Below, one piece after another: positions 47,345 to 56,000 of a DNA stretch of 64,000 bases. The stretch is from positions 1 to 64,000 of the forward strand of contig JAHDXO010000018.1 of NCBI GenBank assembly GCA_023382975.1, written 5' to 3'. The notes under the pieces are model-generated. The model made no database searches and was not told the DNA's origin. It was given only the letters and a program-made list of their open reading frames with translations. The position numbers and the translations under genes are program-made. Every line of letters begins with the position of its first letter. Position 1 is the stretch's first letter. The DNA comes from Pirellulaceae bacterium (GTDB lineage: Bacteria; Planctomycetota; Planctomycetia; Pirellulales; Pirellulaceae).

Positions 47345-47528
47345 CATGTCGCCGGCAGCGGTCGGTCAGCGGTTGAGGGACGTGGCTCAGTTGTATCGGC
47401 TCGGCGTCTCTCTTCAGAACTCGCGTCTACTGGGCGGTGTCGAGCAGCTTCGCCAAGTCTCTGCTGAGCCACGAAGCGTGGACGATTCGCTCACCCTTGG
47501 ATCAACTCAGGGTCCGGCGGAGGAATGA
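47304..47528 (+). CDS. Small protein, probable partner of the deleted nucleotidyltransferase
   Basis: The 74-residue product, MQQERTRAVLNQVDMSPAAV..., is helical with the segment RLRDVAQLYRLGVSLQNSRLLG, a texture of small planctomycete proteins that accompany nucleotidyltransferases. It overlaps the remnant upstream by 41 bases, as partners in a pair often do. No catalytic motif is visible. With its partner destroyed, the gene may be relict. Confidence 0.4.
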   Translation: MQQERTRAVLNQVDMSPAAVGQRLRDVAQLYRLGVSLQNSRLLGGVEQLRQVSAEPRSVDDSLTLGSTQGPAEE

Positions 47529-47550
47529 TCCAAACTCCAGAAAGAGACGA

Positions 47551-47949
47551 ATGATGGCTTGTAGTTCTCGACATCGCAATCTGGCTGATCGCGTGACTCC
47601 TCGGACGAAGCTGTGGTTGGAGGTCAACAGCCAGTACGTGTTCGGCCTGGGCATCAGCAACATTCTGAAGGCCGTCCAGCAGACGGGATCCATCAAAGCA
47701 GCCGCCCGCGAGGTGGGCAAGAGCTACCGGCACGTCTGGGACAAGATCAAGCAGGCCGAAGAGGCGCTCGGCGTGCCTCTGGTCCGCACCCAGGTCGGCG
47801 GCAAGGACGCGCGGCGCAGCGAATTGTCCGACTTGGCGCAAGACCTGGTGCGAGATTACGACGACTGTCGGCAACGCCTGTTTGATTTGGTGCAAGTCGA
47901 ATTCGCGCAACGACTGCAGGACACGCTCCGGAAACACGGCAGCCACTGA
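47551..47949 (+). CDS. ModE-like winged-helix regulator
   Basis: The 132-residue protein has the N-terminal DNA-binding domain of ModE/LysR type: LGISNILKAVQQTGSIKAAAREVGKSYRHVWDK, the LysR-like helix-turn-helix in which SYRHVWDKI is typical of ModE, followed by the wing and dimer helix. The TOBE/molbindin sensor domains of full-length ModE are absent. Such short forms occur beside molybdate or tungstate transport genes, as here, and probably repress them when metal is plentiful. Start codons at 47551 and 47554 are equivalent; GAGACGA precedes them. Confidence 0.8.
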   Translation: MMACSSRHRNLADRVTPRTKLWLEVNSQYVFGLGISNILKAVQQTGSIKAAAREVGKSYRHVWDKIKQAEEALGVPLVRTQVGGKDARRSELSDLAQDLVRDYDDCRQRLFDLVQVEFAQRLQDTLRKHGSH

Positions 47950-48114
47950 GGCGGCCGCGGCAGCCTCGCGGCCTTGTGTCCATGCCGAGAGGCATTACAA
48001 TGACCTCGCCTAACGGCACGAGCGTGCCATTTGTTCTGCGTGTCGCCCAGAAACCACGCTCCTTCACGGCACGGTTCCAGGAATGCTTTTTTACAGGTTG
48101 AGAGAGGAAAGACC
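47950..48114 (+). promoter_or_regulatory. Leader between the ModE-like gene and the transport locus
   Basis: Two dyads lie here: ATGCCGAGAGGCAT at 47982-47995 and GGCACGAGCGTGCC at 48015-48028. Either could be an operator for the ModE-like protein or a small hairpin. A strong AGAGAGGAAAG ribosome site precedes the next gene. I cannot match a Moco/tungsten cofactor riboswitch by eye. Confidence 0.35.
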
Positions 48115-49473
48115 ATGTACCACAGCATCTGGCTAATGACGATTCCTTTGCTGCTGTGCGCCGTTTGGGCGCACGCCGGCGAACCAGCATCGACCTCGCC
48201 GGCGGCGCAGCCTCCGTGCATGCGAGTCCTATTGGTCCGCAATGAATCCGGCAGGACAACCACGATTACGCCCGCCGAGTTTGCGAAATTGCCCCAGGCG
48301 ACGGTCCGGGACAAGATTCCGCATACCGACCAGGACGGAGCCTACGAAGGCGTCTTGCTGCATGAATTGCTGCGTGCTGCCGGGGTCGCGTTTGCCGATC
48401 CTGCCGCCCCCGACAAGAAATTGCCGGCCTCGCTCCGTACCGCGTACGTGCTGGTCGAGGCGTCCGACGGATATCAAGTCGTGTTCTCGATTCCCGAGAT
48501 TCATCCCGACCTGGGCGGGCGCGAGGTGCTGCTCGTCAACCGAGTGAACGGCGTCCCATTGGACGCGAAGCTGGCGCCGTATCAAGTGATCGTGCCCGGC
48601 AGCGATCTGCACGCGCGCTGGATTCGGCAGGTGACGCGGATCATGGTCCAACCCGCGACGGCTGCGCCCGTTTCGCCCCAAGACGCTGCGGCGACCGCCC
48701 CGCAGACTGGCAGGCCTTCGGAAGGCCAAGTGTTTCTGGTCGGCACCGGCCCGGGCGATCCGGAACTGATGTCGGTCAAGGCCGCGCAGCTTCTGAAGCG
48801 GGCCGACATCGTGTTCTGCTACAGTTGGATGAAGGACGAAGTGGCGCCGTTCGTGCGTCCGGGCGCCGTCGAAGTGGCTTCCCCGCTGCTCATGGGTGGC
48901 CAGTACTGCGGCCAGAACCCGGACGACTTCCAGGGCGAACTTCAGGAGCGAGTGCGGCAAACGAACGAGGCCCTGGACCAACTGAAGACGCGCATTCGAG
49001 CCGCGGTCGCCGATGGAAAAACCGTGGCGTTTGCGGACAACGGCGATCCGACTATCTTCAGCCCGTGGGGCTGGGTGCCGGATCTGCTCGCGGAATTCCG
49101 GCCGGTTGTGATTCCCGGCATGAGTTCTTTTAACGCCGCCAACGCCGTTCTTCAGCGCGGGCTGGCAGGACAACGGTCCTTGATCCTCTCCTCCGGCAGC
49201 GACTTGGGCCGTCCCGATCCGCAGGGAAGGTTGAGCAGCACCCTGGTCTTCTTTACCCAGCGGGTTGAGATCCAGAAGCTGATGGGCCAATTGCGGGATC
49301 GCTACCCGGCCGATACCCCCGTGGCGATCGTCTGCGACGTCAGCTATCCGTCGGAGAGGATTCTCAGAGGGCAATTAGGCACCTTCGCCGACGTCGTCGC
49401 CAAGGAACAGCTTCCGCTGTTGTACCTGTTGTACGTGGGCGATGCTTTGGGCGTAGCGACTGCGGCCAAGTAA
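48115..49473 (+). CDS. Exported fusion: molybdopterin-oxidoreductase-like domain plus tetrapyrrole methylase
   Basis: The 452-residue protein has a signal peptide (MTIPLLLCAVWAHAG), then about 140 residues like the small oxidoreductase (sulfite-oxidase-type) fold: EFAKLPQATVRDK, GVLLHELLRAAGV, VLVEASDGYQVVFSIPEI, LLVNRVNGVPL and VPGSDLHARWIRQV. From residue 206 it becomes a tetrapyrrole (corrin/porphyrin) methylase: VFLVGTGPGDPELMSVKA with the SAM-binding loop, then VAFADNGDPTIFSPWGW and IPGMSSFNAANAVLQRG. This methylase family uses SAM and is normally cytoplasmic, so an export signal is surprising. It lies between a ModE-like regulator and tupABC; the gap to tupA is 102 bases. Function in metal-cofactor handling is inferred only from context. 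Confidence 0.72.
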   Translation: MYHSIWLMTIPLLLCAVWAHAGEPASTSPAAQPPCMRVLLVRNESGRTTTITPAEFAKLPQATVRDKIPHTDQDGAYEGVLLHELLRAAGVAFADPAAPDKKLPASLRTAYVLVEASDGYQVVFSIPEIHPDLGGREVLLVNRVNGVPLDAKLAPYQVIVPGSDLHARWIRQVTRIMVQPATAAPVSPQDAAATAPQTGRPSEGQVFLVGTGPGDPELMSVKAAQLLKRADIVFCYSWMKDEVAPFVRPGAVEVASPLLMGGQYCGQNPDDFQGELQERVRQTNEALDQLKTRIRAAVADGKTVAFADNGDPTIFSPWGWVPDLLAEFRPVVIPGMSSFNAANAVLQRGLAGQRSLILSSGSDLGRPDPQGRLSSTLVFFTQRVEIQKLMGQLRDRYPADTPVAIVCDVSYPSERILRGQLGTFADVVAKEQLPLLYLLYVGDALGVATAAK

Positions 49474-49575
49474 TCGCGACGCTCGCGATCCGTTGTGTCT
49501 CGAAGCCATCATCACTCCGGTTTCGGTCGCCCTGAGTTGCGGGCGTTTCGAACCTTTGCGAAAGTACGGCATCCC

Positions 49576-50448
49576 ATGTTGCGGAAGACTCCTGCCTTGA
49601 TCGTCGGGCTCGCCCTTTGCGGATGGCTGCTGGGGGTGGGCGAGATTCAGACGGCGTCGCTGGCGGCCGACAAGCCCGTGCTGCGTCTGGCGACGACGAC
49701 CAGCGTCGCCGACACCGGCTTGGCCGCGGCGATCCTGCCGGACTTCGAACGCCGCAACGGTTGCCGCGTGGACGTGATCGCGGTCGGGACGGGTCAGGCG
49801 TTGTCGATCGCCAGCCGCGGCGATGCGGACGTCGTGATCGTCCACTCGAGAAAGCAAGAAGAGGCGTTTATCGCCGCCGACCACGCCAAACAGCGTTACG
49901 AAGTCATGTTCAACGATTTCGTCGTAATCGGGCCCGTTGACGATCCGGCTCGAACCGGGGCGGCCAAGTCGGCGGCGGATACGTTCCGGGCGATCGCAGA
50001 CGCCCAAGCGACCTTCTTCAGCCGCGGCGACAAGAGTGGCACTCACACCAAGGAACTCGACATCTGGCGCACGGCCGGGCTCGCGCCAGGCAAGGACGCC
50101 CGTTGGTACAAGTCGTTGGGTTTGGGAATTCGCGAAGTGCTGTTGGCCGCTCACGAGAAGCGAGCCTATACGCTGACAGACCGAGGTACTTGGCTCGCTG
50201 TTCAAGCCAAGCTGCCGGAATTGCGGATCGTTCTTGGGGGCGAACGTCCCGAAGCGAACAAGGATCCGGAACTGATCAACCGGTACGCGGTCATGGCGGT
50301 CGATGCCCGCAAGCATCCCGGCGTCAACGCGGCGCTCGCGGAAAAGTTCGTGGAGTGGTTGCGGTCGGCGGAGATCCAGAAGAAGATCGGGCAGTTCGGC
50401 GCCGACCGGTTCGGTCAACCGCTATTCCATCCGGCGGCCGTTGAGTGA
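49576..50448 (+). CDS. tupA: Tungstate ABC transporter, substrate-binding protein
   Basis: The 290-residue protein has a signal peptide (ALIVGLALCGWLLGVG...TASLAAD) and the TupA domain: LRLATTTSVADTGLAAAILPDFE, GCRVDVIAVGTGQAL, GDADVVIVHSRKQEE and SRGDKSGTHTKE. The TTTS and GTGQ motifs hold the oxyanion. TupA binds tungstate much more tightly than molybdate; WtpA or ModA have different motifs. The ATG at 49576 is the first that gives a normal signal peptide. The permease follows after 27 bases. Confidence 0.9.
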   Translation: MLRKTPALIVGLALCGWLLGVGEIQTASLAADKPVLRLATTTSVADTGLAAAILPDFERRNGCRVDVIAVGTGQALSIASRGDADVVIVHSRKQEEAFIAADHAKQRYEVMFNDFVVIGPVDDPARTGAAKSAADTFRAIADAQATFFSRGDKSGTHTKELDIWRTAGLAPGKDARWYKSLGLGIREVLLAAHEKRAYTLTDRGTWLAVQAKLPELRIVLGGERPEANKDPELINRYAVMAVDARKHPGVNAALAEKFVEWLRSAEIQKKIGQFGADRFGQPLFHPAAVE

Positions 50449-50475
50449 CCGCAGCGGGACGCCAGAGGACCAGCG

Positions 50476-51174
50476 ATGGATGAAGTCACCCGCGGGCTGC
50501 TGCGAGCCGCCGAATTGATCTGGACCGCCGATCCGGCCGTCATGGAGATCATCTGCCTGTCCTTGGGGGTCACTGGATTGGCGTTGGCCATCAGCACCGT
50601 GATCGGCGTGCCCGTGGGGGCCGTATTGGGTCTGTGGTCGCGGATTCGCGTGCGCGGTTTGATCACGGTGCTGATGTACACCGGCATGGGGTTGCCGCCG
50701 GTCGTCGTCGGCCTGGCCGTGTATCTGCTGTTGTCCCGCAGCGGGCCGTTGGGCAACCTGGGCTGGCTGTTCACGCCGAGCGGCATGGTGCTGGCGCAAA
50801 TCATCATCGCTTTGCCCGTCGTGGCGGGGTTGACGATGACCGCCGTGCAGAGCGTCGATCCAGCGTTGCGGCTTCAAGTCCGAGCGCTGGGCGCCACTCG
50901 CTGGCAGGAACTGACGGCGGTGCTGCGCGAGGCGCGGATCGGCGTCATGGCGGCGATCGTGGCGGCGTTCGGCTCGATCATCTCCGAAGTCGGCGCCGTG
51001 ATGTTGGTCGGCGGCAACATCGAAGGCCATACGCGCGTGTTGACGACTGCGATCGTGCTGCACACGCGAATGGGAGAATTCGACGTAGCGATCGCCTTGG
51101 GAATCATCCTGCTGTCGGTGACGTTTCTGGCCAATTCGGCTTTGTTCTGGCTGCAACACCGTGCCGAGGGCTGA
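50476..51174 (+). CDS. tupB: Tungstate ABC transporter, permease
   Basis: The 232-residue protein has about five transmembrane helices and the binding-protein-dependent transport signature: ALGATRWQELTAVLREARIG (EAA loop, about residues 136-155) which docks the ATPase. SEVGAVMLVGGN is typical of TupB. It forms the channel with TupA and the ATPase. It sits 27 bases after tupA and 5 bases before the ATPase gene. Confidence 0.9.
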   Translation: MDEVTRGLLRAAELIWTADPAVMEIICLSLGVTGLALAISTVIGVPVGAVLGLWSRIRVRGLITVLMYTGMGLPPVVVGLAVYLLLSRSGPLGNLGWLFTPSGMVLAQIIIALPVVAGLTMTAVQSVDPALRLQVRALGATRWQELTAVLREARIGVMAAIVAAFGSIISEVGAVMLVGGNIEGHTRVLTTAIVLHTRMGEFDVAIALGIILLSVTFLANSALFWLQHRAEG

Positions 51175-51179
51175 AGTTC

Positions 51180-51905
51180 ATGGCCGACCCTCTTTTCAGC
51201 ATCGAAGGCGTGCGGAAATCTTATCACGGACGCGACGTGGTGGAGTTGGAACACCTGGAAGTTCATCCAGGCGAGGTGCTGGCATTGGTCGGCCCCAGCG
51301 GAAGCGGAAAGTCGACGTTGCTGCGGCTGCTGAACTTCATCGAGTCGCCCACCACGGGAACCATCACCTACCGCGGCTGCTCGTACCGCGACCATCGGGT
51401 GCCGATTGCCGTTCGCCGCGAGATCACCACCGTGTTCCAGCGTCCCGCATTGATCAGGGGCAGCGTTCGCCGCAACGTGGCCTATGGGCTGCGTTTGCGG
51501 GGTCGTCGCGACGATCCGCGGGTCGAGCAGATGTTGAAGCATGTGGGACTGGACGCATTGGCAAAAACCCAGGCCCAGCGGCTGTCCGGCGGCGAGATGC
51601 AGCGGGTGGCGCTGGCGCGAGCGTTAGTCGTCCAGCCCGCCGCGCTGCTGTTGGACGAGCCGACCGCCAACCTGGACCCTTACAACGTGGCCTTGATCGA
51701 AGACATCGTGCGGCGCGAAAACCGCGAGTCGGGAACGACGGTCGTGCTGGTCACGCACAACGTGTTTCAAGCCAAGCGGTTGGCCACTCGCATCGGGCTG
51801 ATGCTCTCGGGCCGGTTGATCGAAATCGGTTCGACGATGCAGTTCTTTGAGTCGCCCGTTGACTCGCGTACCGCCGCCTTCGTGCGCGGTGAGATGATCT
51901 GCTGA
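51180..51905 (+). CDS. tupC: Tungstate ABC transporter, ATP-binding protein
   Basis: The 241-residue protein is a complete ABC ATPase: Walker A LVGPSGSGKSTLLRLLN, Q-loop VFQRPALIRGSV, signature LSGGEMQRVALARAL, Walker B LLLDEPTANLD and the switch His in LVTHNVFQAK. ATG 51180 is 5 bases after the tupB stop. The C-terminal molbindin/TOBE domain of ModC is absent, which agrees with TupC. The gene ends 1 base before the convergent DUF1559 gene. Confidence 0.9.
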   Translation: MADPLFSIEGVRKSYHGRDVVELEHLEVHPGEVLALVGPSGSGKSTLLRLLNFIESPTTGTITYRGCSYRDHRVPIAVRREITTVFQRPALIRGSVRRNVAYGLRLRGRRDDPRVEQMLKHVGLDALAKTQAQRLSGGEMQRVALARALVVQPAALLLDEPTANLDPYNVALIEDIVRRENRESGTTVVLVTHNVFQAKRLATRIGLMLSGRLIEIGSTMQFFESPVDSRTAAFVRGEMIC

Positions 51906-51906
51906 A

Positions 51907-52818
51907 TCAATAACGCCCGACCGTCTCGCCGCCCGCGCGGGTACTCAACGCCTGGAACAACGATAGTTCGACGCTCTCGGACAGAAACCGCGTGGAACCG
52001 TCGGCCAAGGCGACCTGGCAGCCGCCTGGGTGACCGCTGCCCATCGCGGTGATTCGGCGACTCTCGTACACCGCGTCCACGGCCACTCCCTCCGGATGCA
52101 AGTAATTGACCGGCACCAACGCACCAAGCGTCACGTCACCCATGCCCGGAGCTCCTGCCGATGGACACCAGTATCCCCAGCCATTCATCTTCGTAAACGT
52201 CCCGGCATTCTGGTCGTAGTGGACATCGCGATGGTATCGCTCGCCAAACAGGAGCGTGTTGCTCGTACCATCCAACAGATCTGCGATGCGATTGTTGCTG
52301 TTCATAAAGAATACGCCGTCGCGCGTGGCGAGGTTCGCCGGGTACGACTGCACTCCCGCATTGCCGCCGTAGCTGGTCATTCCGAACCGGCGACCACTGC
52401 TGTCCAAGGCGAACCGCTCCGGCAGATTGTCCGAGGGACAGATCAGCACATTCAATACGGTCCCTGCCTGACCGGACAGGACGTTCTGCCACGGATCGTT
52501 AAAGTCCCACGAGGCCGAGAGCGGTCCCTGCTCGACCTGGGGCAGGATGAGCACGAACAGCGACACATTCCGAAACCGCGGCGGATTGGGCTGTCCGGCC
52601 GGCGTCGGCCAATTTAGTCCTCCGGCGGGAAAGACGCCGTGCGTGTCGTGATAGTTGTGCGTCGCCAAGGCGATCTGCTTCAAATGATTCGAACAACTGA
52701 TTCTTCGAGCCGCTCCGCGGGCCGCTTGAATCGCCGGCAACAGCAACGCGACCAGGATTCCGATGATCGCGATCACGACTAGCAGCTCGACCAGCGTAAA
52801 AGCCTTCCGCAATCTCAT
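51907..52818 (-). CDS. DUF1559 pseudopilin-like protein
   Basis: The 303-residue protein starts MRLRKAFTLVELLVVIAIIG, a type IV pilin prepilin signal with the processing site before FTLVE, then the DUF1559 domain: ISCSNHLKQIALATHNYHDT, GTSNTLLFGERYH and the C-terminal GSTRFLSE. Hundreds of such proteins per genome are typical of planctomycetes; most have no assigned function. ATG 52818 has GGGAG upstream and is chosen over a TTG two codons earlier. Confidence 0.9.
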   Translation of the reverse strand: MRLRKAFTLVELLVVIAIIGILVALLLPAIQAARGAARRISCSNHLKQIALATHNYHDTHGVFPAGGLNWPTPAGQPNPPRFRNVSLFVLILPQVEQGPLSASWDFNDPWQNVLSGQAGTVLNVLICPSDNLPERFALDSSGRRFGMTSYGGNAGVQSYPANLATRDGVFFMNSNNRIADLLDGTSNTLLFGERYHRDVHYDQNAGTFTKMNGWGYWCPSAGAPGMGDVTLGALVPVNYLHPEGVAVDAVYESRRITAMGSGHPGGCQVALADGSTRFLSESVELSLFQALSTRAGGETVGRY

Positions 52819-53004
52819 GAGCAACTCCCAGTTTCAGCAATTGCAACGTGGGCAAATAGCATAGGATTATAATTTGCTTGGCAAGGGATGCCAGGGGACG
52901 TCGTTCCCAGGCGACTAGATTGGCGGAAGGATCTGGACAATACTGTCTCAACGTTGGGCATTGGCGACTGGAAGGCAGCTTGATTCGGAAATTCCTTGCT
53001 TCGG

Positions 53005-56000
53005 ATGAGTAAGACCATGAGAACAGCACTTACGGTACTGGCGGGATTGATGTGGACGTTCGCCGGATTGGCTTCCGGAACGTACGCGGTCGATTTTGAC
53101 GACAGCGATCGGGCCAGTGTCTTACCGGCGCCGCCAGAAGGTTCGCCGGGATTCCCCTCGCGCGATCCGGGCCTGGACGCTTTGCCGGGGTTCCGCAGTC
53201 CGCCGCCGGGCTACGGCCAAGTGCCGTTCTGGTGGTGGACGGGCGATCCGCTGGACAAGCAGCGGCTGCTGTGGCAGATCGAGCAATTGCACGCCAAGGG
53301 CATCTCGGGGATGCAGGTGAACTATGCGCATGAAGATTCGCCCGGGTGGCCGACGTATGCGGCCGAGCCGGAGATCTTTACCGACGCCTGGTGGGACGTC
53401 TGGAAGTTTGTGGCCGACGAGTGCAGCAAGCGGAACATGGGGATCGGCCTGAGCGGTTATACGATCGATTGGCCGAACGGCAAGAGCCTGATCAGCCGCA
53501 CCATCTACAGCGATCCGGAAATCCAAGGCCGCGAGATCGTGGTCGCTCGCAAGCAGCGCGTCTCGGCGGGCCAGACGCTGGCCGTCGACCTGCCGGCCGA
53601 CACGGTGGCGGTGCGGGCCTATCCGCTGGGCGAACCAGGCATCGGCCCAGGCTCGATCGACCTGTCCGGTTCGATCGACGAGGAGCGTCTGAACTGGACC
53701 GCGGCTCCCGGGGAATGGGAGGTCTGGATCTTCACCGCCGCACGCAAGCCCGGCACGCTCAACCCGATCCACCCGCTGGCCGGTCGGCGAGTTGTCGAGA
53801 AATTCTTCCAGCCGTTTCAGGACCACGCGCCGGGACAGTCCGCTGCGGGACTGAACTACTTTTTCCACGACGAATTGCAGTTCGGTGTGGGCGATCGAAT
53901 CTGGAGTGACGATTTGGCGGAAGAGTTCCAGCGGCGCAAGGGGTACGATTTGTGGGAGGCTCTGCCGGCCATGTTCCAGGACGTTGGTTCCAAGACGGTC
54001 AAGTACCGGCTGGACTTCATGGACGTCAAGATGCAACTGGCTCAGCAACGCTACTTCATTCCGATCTTCCAATGGCATTGGAGCCGGGGGAAGATCTACG
54101 GCTGCGATCAAGGCAGTCGCGGCCGCAACCCGCTGGAATTCGGCGACTATTTCAGCGCTGTGCGTTGGTACACCGCGCCCGGCCACGACACGCCGGGCGG
54201 AAGAGCTGATCTGATCAAGGGCAAAGTCTCCAGTTCGATCGCCCATCTGTATCAGCGTCCGCGCGTGTGGCTCGAAGGGTATCACAGTCTGGGCTGGGGC
54301 GCGACGCCCGAGCGGTTGATGTTCGCCACCCGCGAAAACTATCTGTACGGCTGCAACCTGCTCAATCTTCACGGCTTGTACTACACCACGCACGGCAGCT
54401 TCTGGGAATGGGCGCCGCCTTGCTACCATTTCCGCATGCCGTACTGGGAGCACATGGATGTCTTTTTGAAATACTTCGACCGTCTGTCGTATCTGATGAG
54501 CCAGGGCGTGCATCAGTGTGACATTGCCGTGATGTATCCGGTCGCCCCTGGCCAGGCCGGACTGGGCGGTCGCGAGGCCACGGACGCGGCGTTCGCCGCC
54601 GGCACCGCGCTGATGAATCACGGCTACGACTTTATCTTCATGGATTTCGAATCGCTGGCGCGAGCCGAGATCCGCGACGGCCGTCTGCACGTCGCGGACG
54701 CTTCGTACCGCGTGCTGGTCCTGCCGGCGATGCGCGCCGTGCGCTGGTCCACGCTCGAAAAGGCACGTCAGTTCTTCCGTGCAGGTGGAATCGTGATCGC
54801 CGTCGGGGCCTTGCCCGAGGCGAGCGATCGCGCCGGGGCCGAAGATCCGGAATTGGATGCCGCCGTGAAGGAGTTGTTCGGCGCGACGGCAACCGAGGTC
54901 CAAGCCGGTGCTCGGCCACCGGCTCAGGACAGCGACGGCGGCGGAACCGGCATCGCGGTGCTGACGGGCGAGCAGCTTCCGTTGCGCCGCTACGACGGCG
55001 GCTTTGCCGGCCGCTGGGCCTGGTCCAAAGAGCCCGTGCAGCGAGTCTATTTCAAGGGCGTGTGGCAGGCGCCGGCCGGCGTGAAATCAAACTGCCGGGC
55101 GCGGTTTTTCTGCGATAACGAAGGAGCTTTGTACGTCAACGGCTCGCAGATTTGCACCAGCGTGGACTATTCAAACGGCTGGACCGGTGAGCTCTCGCTG
55201 TCCGGCGGCGACGTGATCACGGTCGACGCCCGAGACCATGACCCGCCGGGAAGACGCGGCACCGCCGGGATGTTTCTGGCGATCGTCCAGGACGGGAAGA
55301 CTGTCTTCTCGACGAACGATCTGCGCTACACCGTCGCCCTACCCGCCGACGCGTCATGGCGAACCAACCGCGATACCAGCGGCTTGGCCGTCCCCGACGC
55401 GACCAACGTCCACGAGTTGCACCGGGGCGGTACGACCGGCGATGTGTCGAACGTACTGGTCAACCGGATCCAGAGCCTGGTGTCGCGTGACGTTCAAGGG
55501 GAGCAGGCGCTCAAGGCAACGCATCGCAAAGTCGGGCCGCGCGACGTGTACATGGTGATGGGCGCGGCGAAGCATTCGACGGTCGAGTTCCGCGCACGGG
55601 GCCGCGCCGAGTTATGGGATCCGTGGACCGGCGAGGTTCGGCCGCTGCGCGTGCTAGGCGAGACGACGACCGGCACCAAGGTCGAATTGCCTCTTGAGGA
55701 CTACGAAGCTCAGATCGTCGTGTTCACGCCGGGCCAGCCACACGTCGATCCGCCGCCGAGTTCGGAGAGCCCGGTCCAACGGCTCGAATTGGGCGGCCAG
55801 TGGGAGTTCGAACTGCAACCGACGATGGACAATCGCTACGGAGATTTCCGGCTGCCGGTCACCGACAAGATGATCGGTCCCGAGGCACGCATCTTCCGCC
55901 ATACCGTCGAGACCGGCGACGCAACCGCTTGGCACACACGCGACTTCGACGACCGTTCCTGGGAGCGAGTGACCTACGACTTCGGCCCGCAGTTCTGGCT

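Noticed and set aside
47950-48114. Moco/tungsten-cofactor riboswitch upstream of the tup locus
   Set aside because: Only two small dyads are visible; the multi-helix riboswitch pattern could not be matched by eye.
53122-54903. 593-codon minus-strand frame
   Set aside because: It is antisense to the GH106-like gene, with no motif.
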